Shown piece by piece: positions 63,632 to 64,000 of a stretch of 64,000 bases of DNA. Origin of the DNA: Diphasiastrum complanatum (lineage: Eukaryota > Streptophyta > Lycopodiopsida > Lycopodiales > Lycopodiaceae); assembly GCA_029204225.1 (NCBI GenBank), contig CM055095.1, forward strand, positions 36,667,078-36,731,077, given 5' to 3'. The notes under the pieces were generated by a model. It did no database searches, was not told the DNA's origin, and was given only the letters and a program-made list of their open reading frames with translations. The first letter of the stretch is position 1. Each line of letters opens with the position of its first letter. A program made the translations under genes and the position numbers.

Positions 63632-63865
63632 GCGAGAAAACTGGCAGAAGTGGTGGATGCAAGAAGAGAAGAAAGATAACTCAAAGTACATCGATATATT
63701 GGTAGCCATATTGAAGGGGAGGAGGAAGGGTCACCACTTCCCACAAACCAAATTGTAAATCGAATGATATTCATCCTCTTTGCAGGCTATGAGACAACTT
63801 CGAGTGCAATCATTGTTGCCATCAAGTTCTTCACTAATCATCCACAAGCTTTGCATAAACTCAAA
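63632..63865 (+). pseudogene. Cytochrome P450 exon, CYP85-clan-like, partial
   Basis: Plant P450s are membrane-anchored haem monooxygenases. This exon covers the region before and within the I helix: RKLAEVVDARREE, then in a second frame DNSKYIDILVAIL, then back in the first frame EGEEEGSPLPTNQIVNRMIF, ILFAGYETTSSAIIVAIKFF and HPQALHKLK. AGYETTS is the oxygen-binding I-helix motif (A/G)Gx(D/E)T(T/S). The exon ends at a donor (AAA|gtattc at 63865), a common position in CYP85-clan genes. Strict reading meets a TAA at 63677-63679; two compensating one-base shifts (about 63665-63680 and 63710-63720) would avoid it. Upstream exons were not found and downstream exons lie beyond the window. Pseudogene or sequence error cannot be separated here. 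Confidence 0.7.
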
Positions 63866-64000
63866 GTATTCTCAAAATTCATATAGTTCCATTGCTAATT
63901 TTTATCATGGATGTTAGGTCTATCCTCATGTGGTTTAAGTCCCCCTTTACACTAAAAACTCATGGCCTAGTAAAGAAAATGTCTACAATGTCCTACATGC

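Overview
The window is nuclear DNA from a land plant with a large, transposon-filled genome. The evidence is layered Ty1/copia and Ty3/gypsy remnants, CACTA transposase pieces, long (GA)n tracts, plant-type GT-AG introns, a plant ZOP1 orthologue and a plant-type cytochrome P450 exon. A fern, lycophyte or gymnosperm fits the roughly 10 kb intron and the Penelope-like reverse transcriptase better than a compact angiosperm genome does. The species cannot be fixed from the sequence alone.

Layout, left to right. 1-825: 3' end of a copia pol (+). 840-6243: a decayed Ty3/gypsy element (-) with gag, protease, an internally deleted RT fused to the polyprotein C-terminus, an extra coiled-coil ORF, a long leader and a tRNA-Asp-like primer site. 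6250-8300: copia protease to RT (+). 8306-9200: a different copia 5' end (-) whose LTR holds a (GA)n tract. 9411-9586: a second (GA)n tract. 9656-11455: a Penelope-like RT (-). 11595-12885: CACTA transposase (-). 13620-16400: copia copy E1 (-). 16411-24768: two inverted copies of an unrecognised multi-exon locus, flanking copia copies E2 and E3. 25725-26515: CACTA-type N-terminal domain (+). 26743-26977: the longest (GA)n tract. 28200-30327: a second gypsy-type leader. 32783-33511: isolated LTR. 33512-34560: CACTA-like end. 36132-39079: copia E4. 40935-43983: copia C with a (GA)n LTR. 43984-46082: copia E5, reduced to two LTRs and 192 bp. 46083-47226: more copia debris.

The best host gene is the ZOP1/WBP4-type spliceosome-associated protein. 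It runs from a nine-base first coding exon at 48804-48812 to a stop at 60897-60899. All five coding exons join in phase to give a predicted 278-residue protein. Its first intron is 9,982 bp and contains a LINE split by copia D (51007-55895). At the right edge (63632-63865) is one exon of a cytochrome P450 carrying the I-helix motif AGYETTS, with apparent compensating frameshifts.

No complete, intact transposon was found. Several copia copies share one LTR family (TGTTGGA...TCCAACA). They show repeated signs of recombination between copies: shared protease lesions, a chimeric internal duplication, microhomology junctions and internal deletions that spare the PBS, PPT and LTRs. This fits amplification by proteins supplied from elsewhere, followed by nested insertion.
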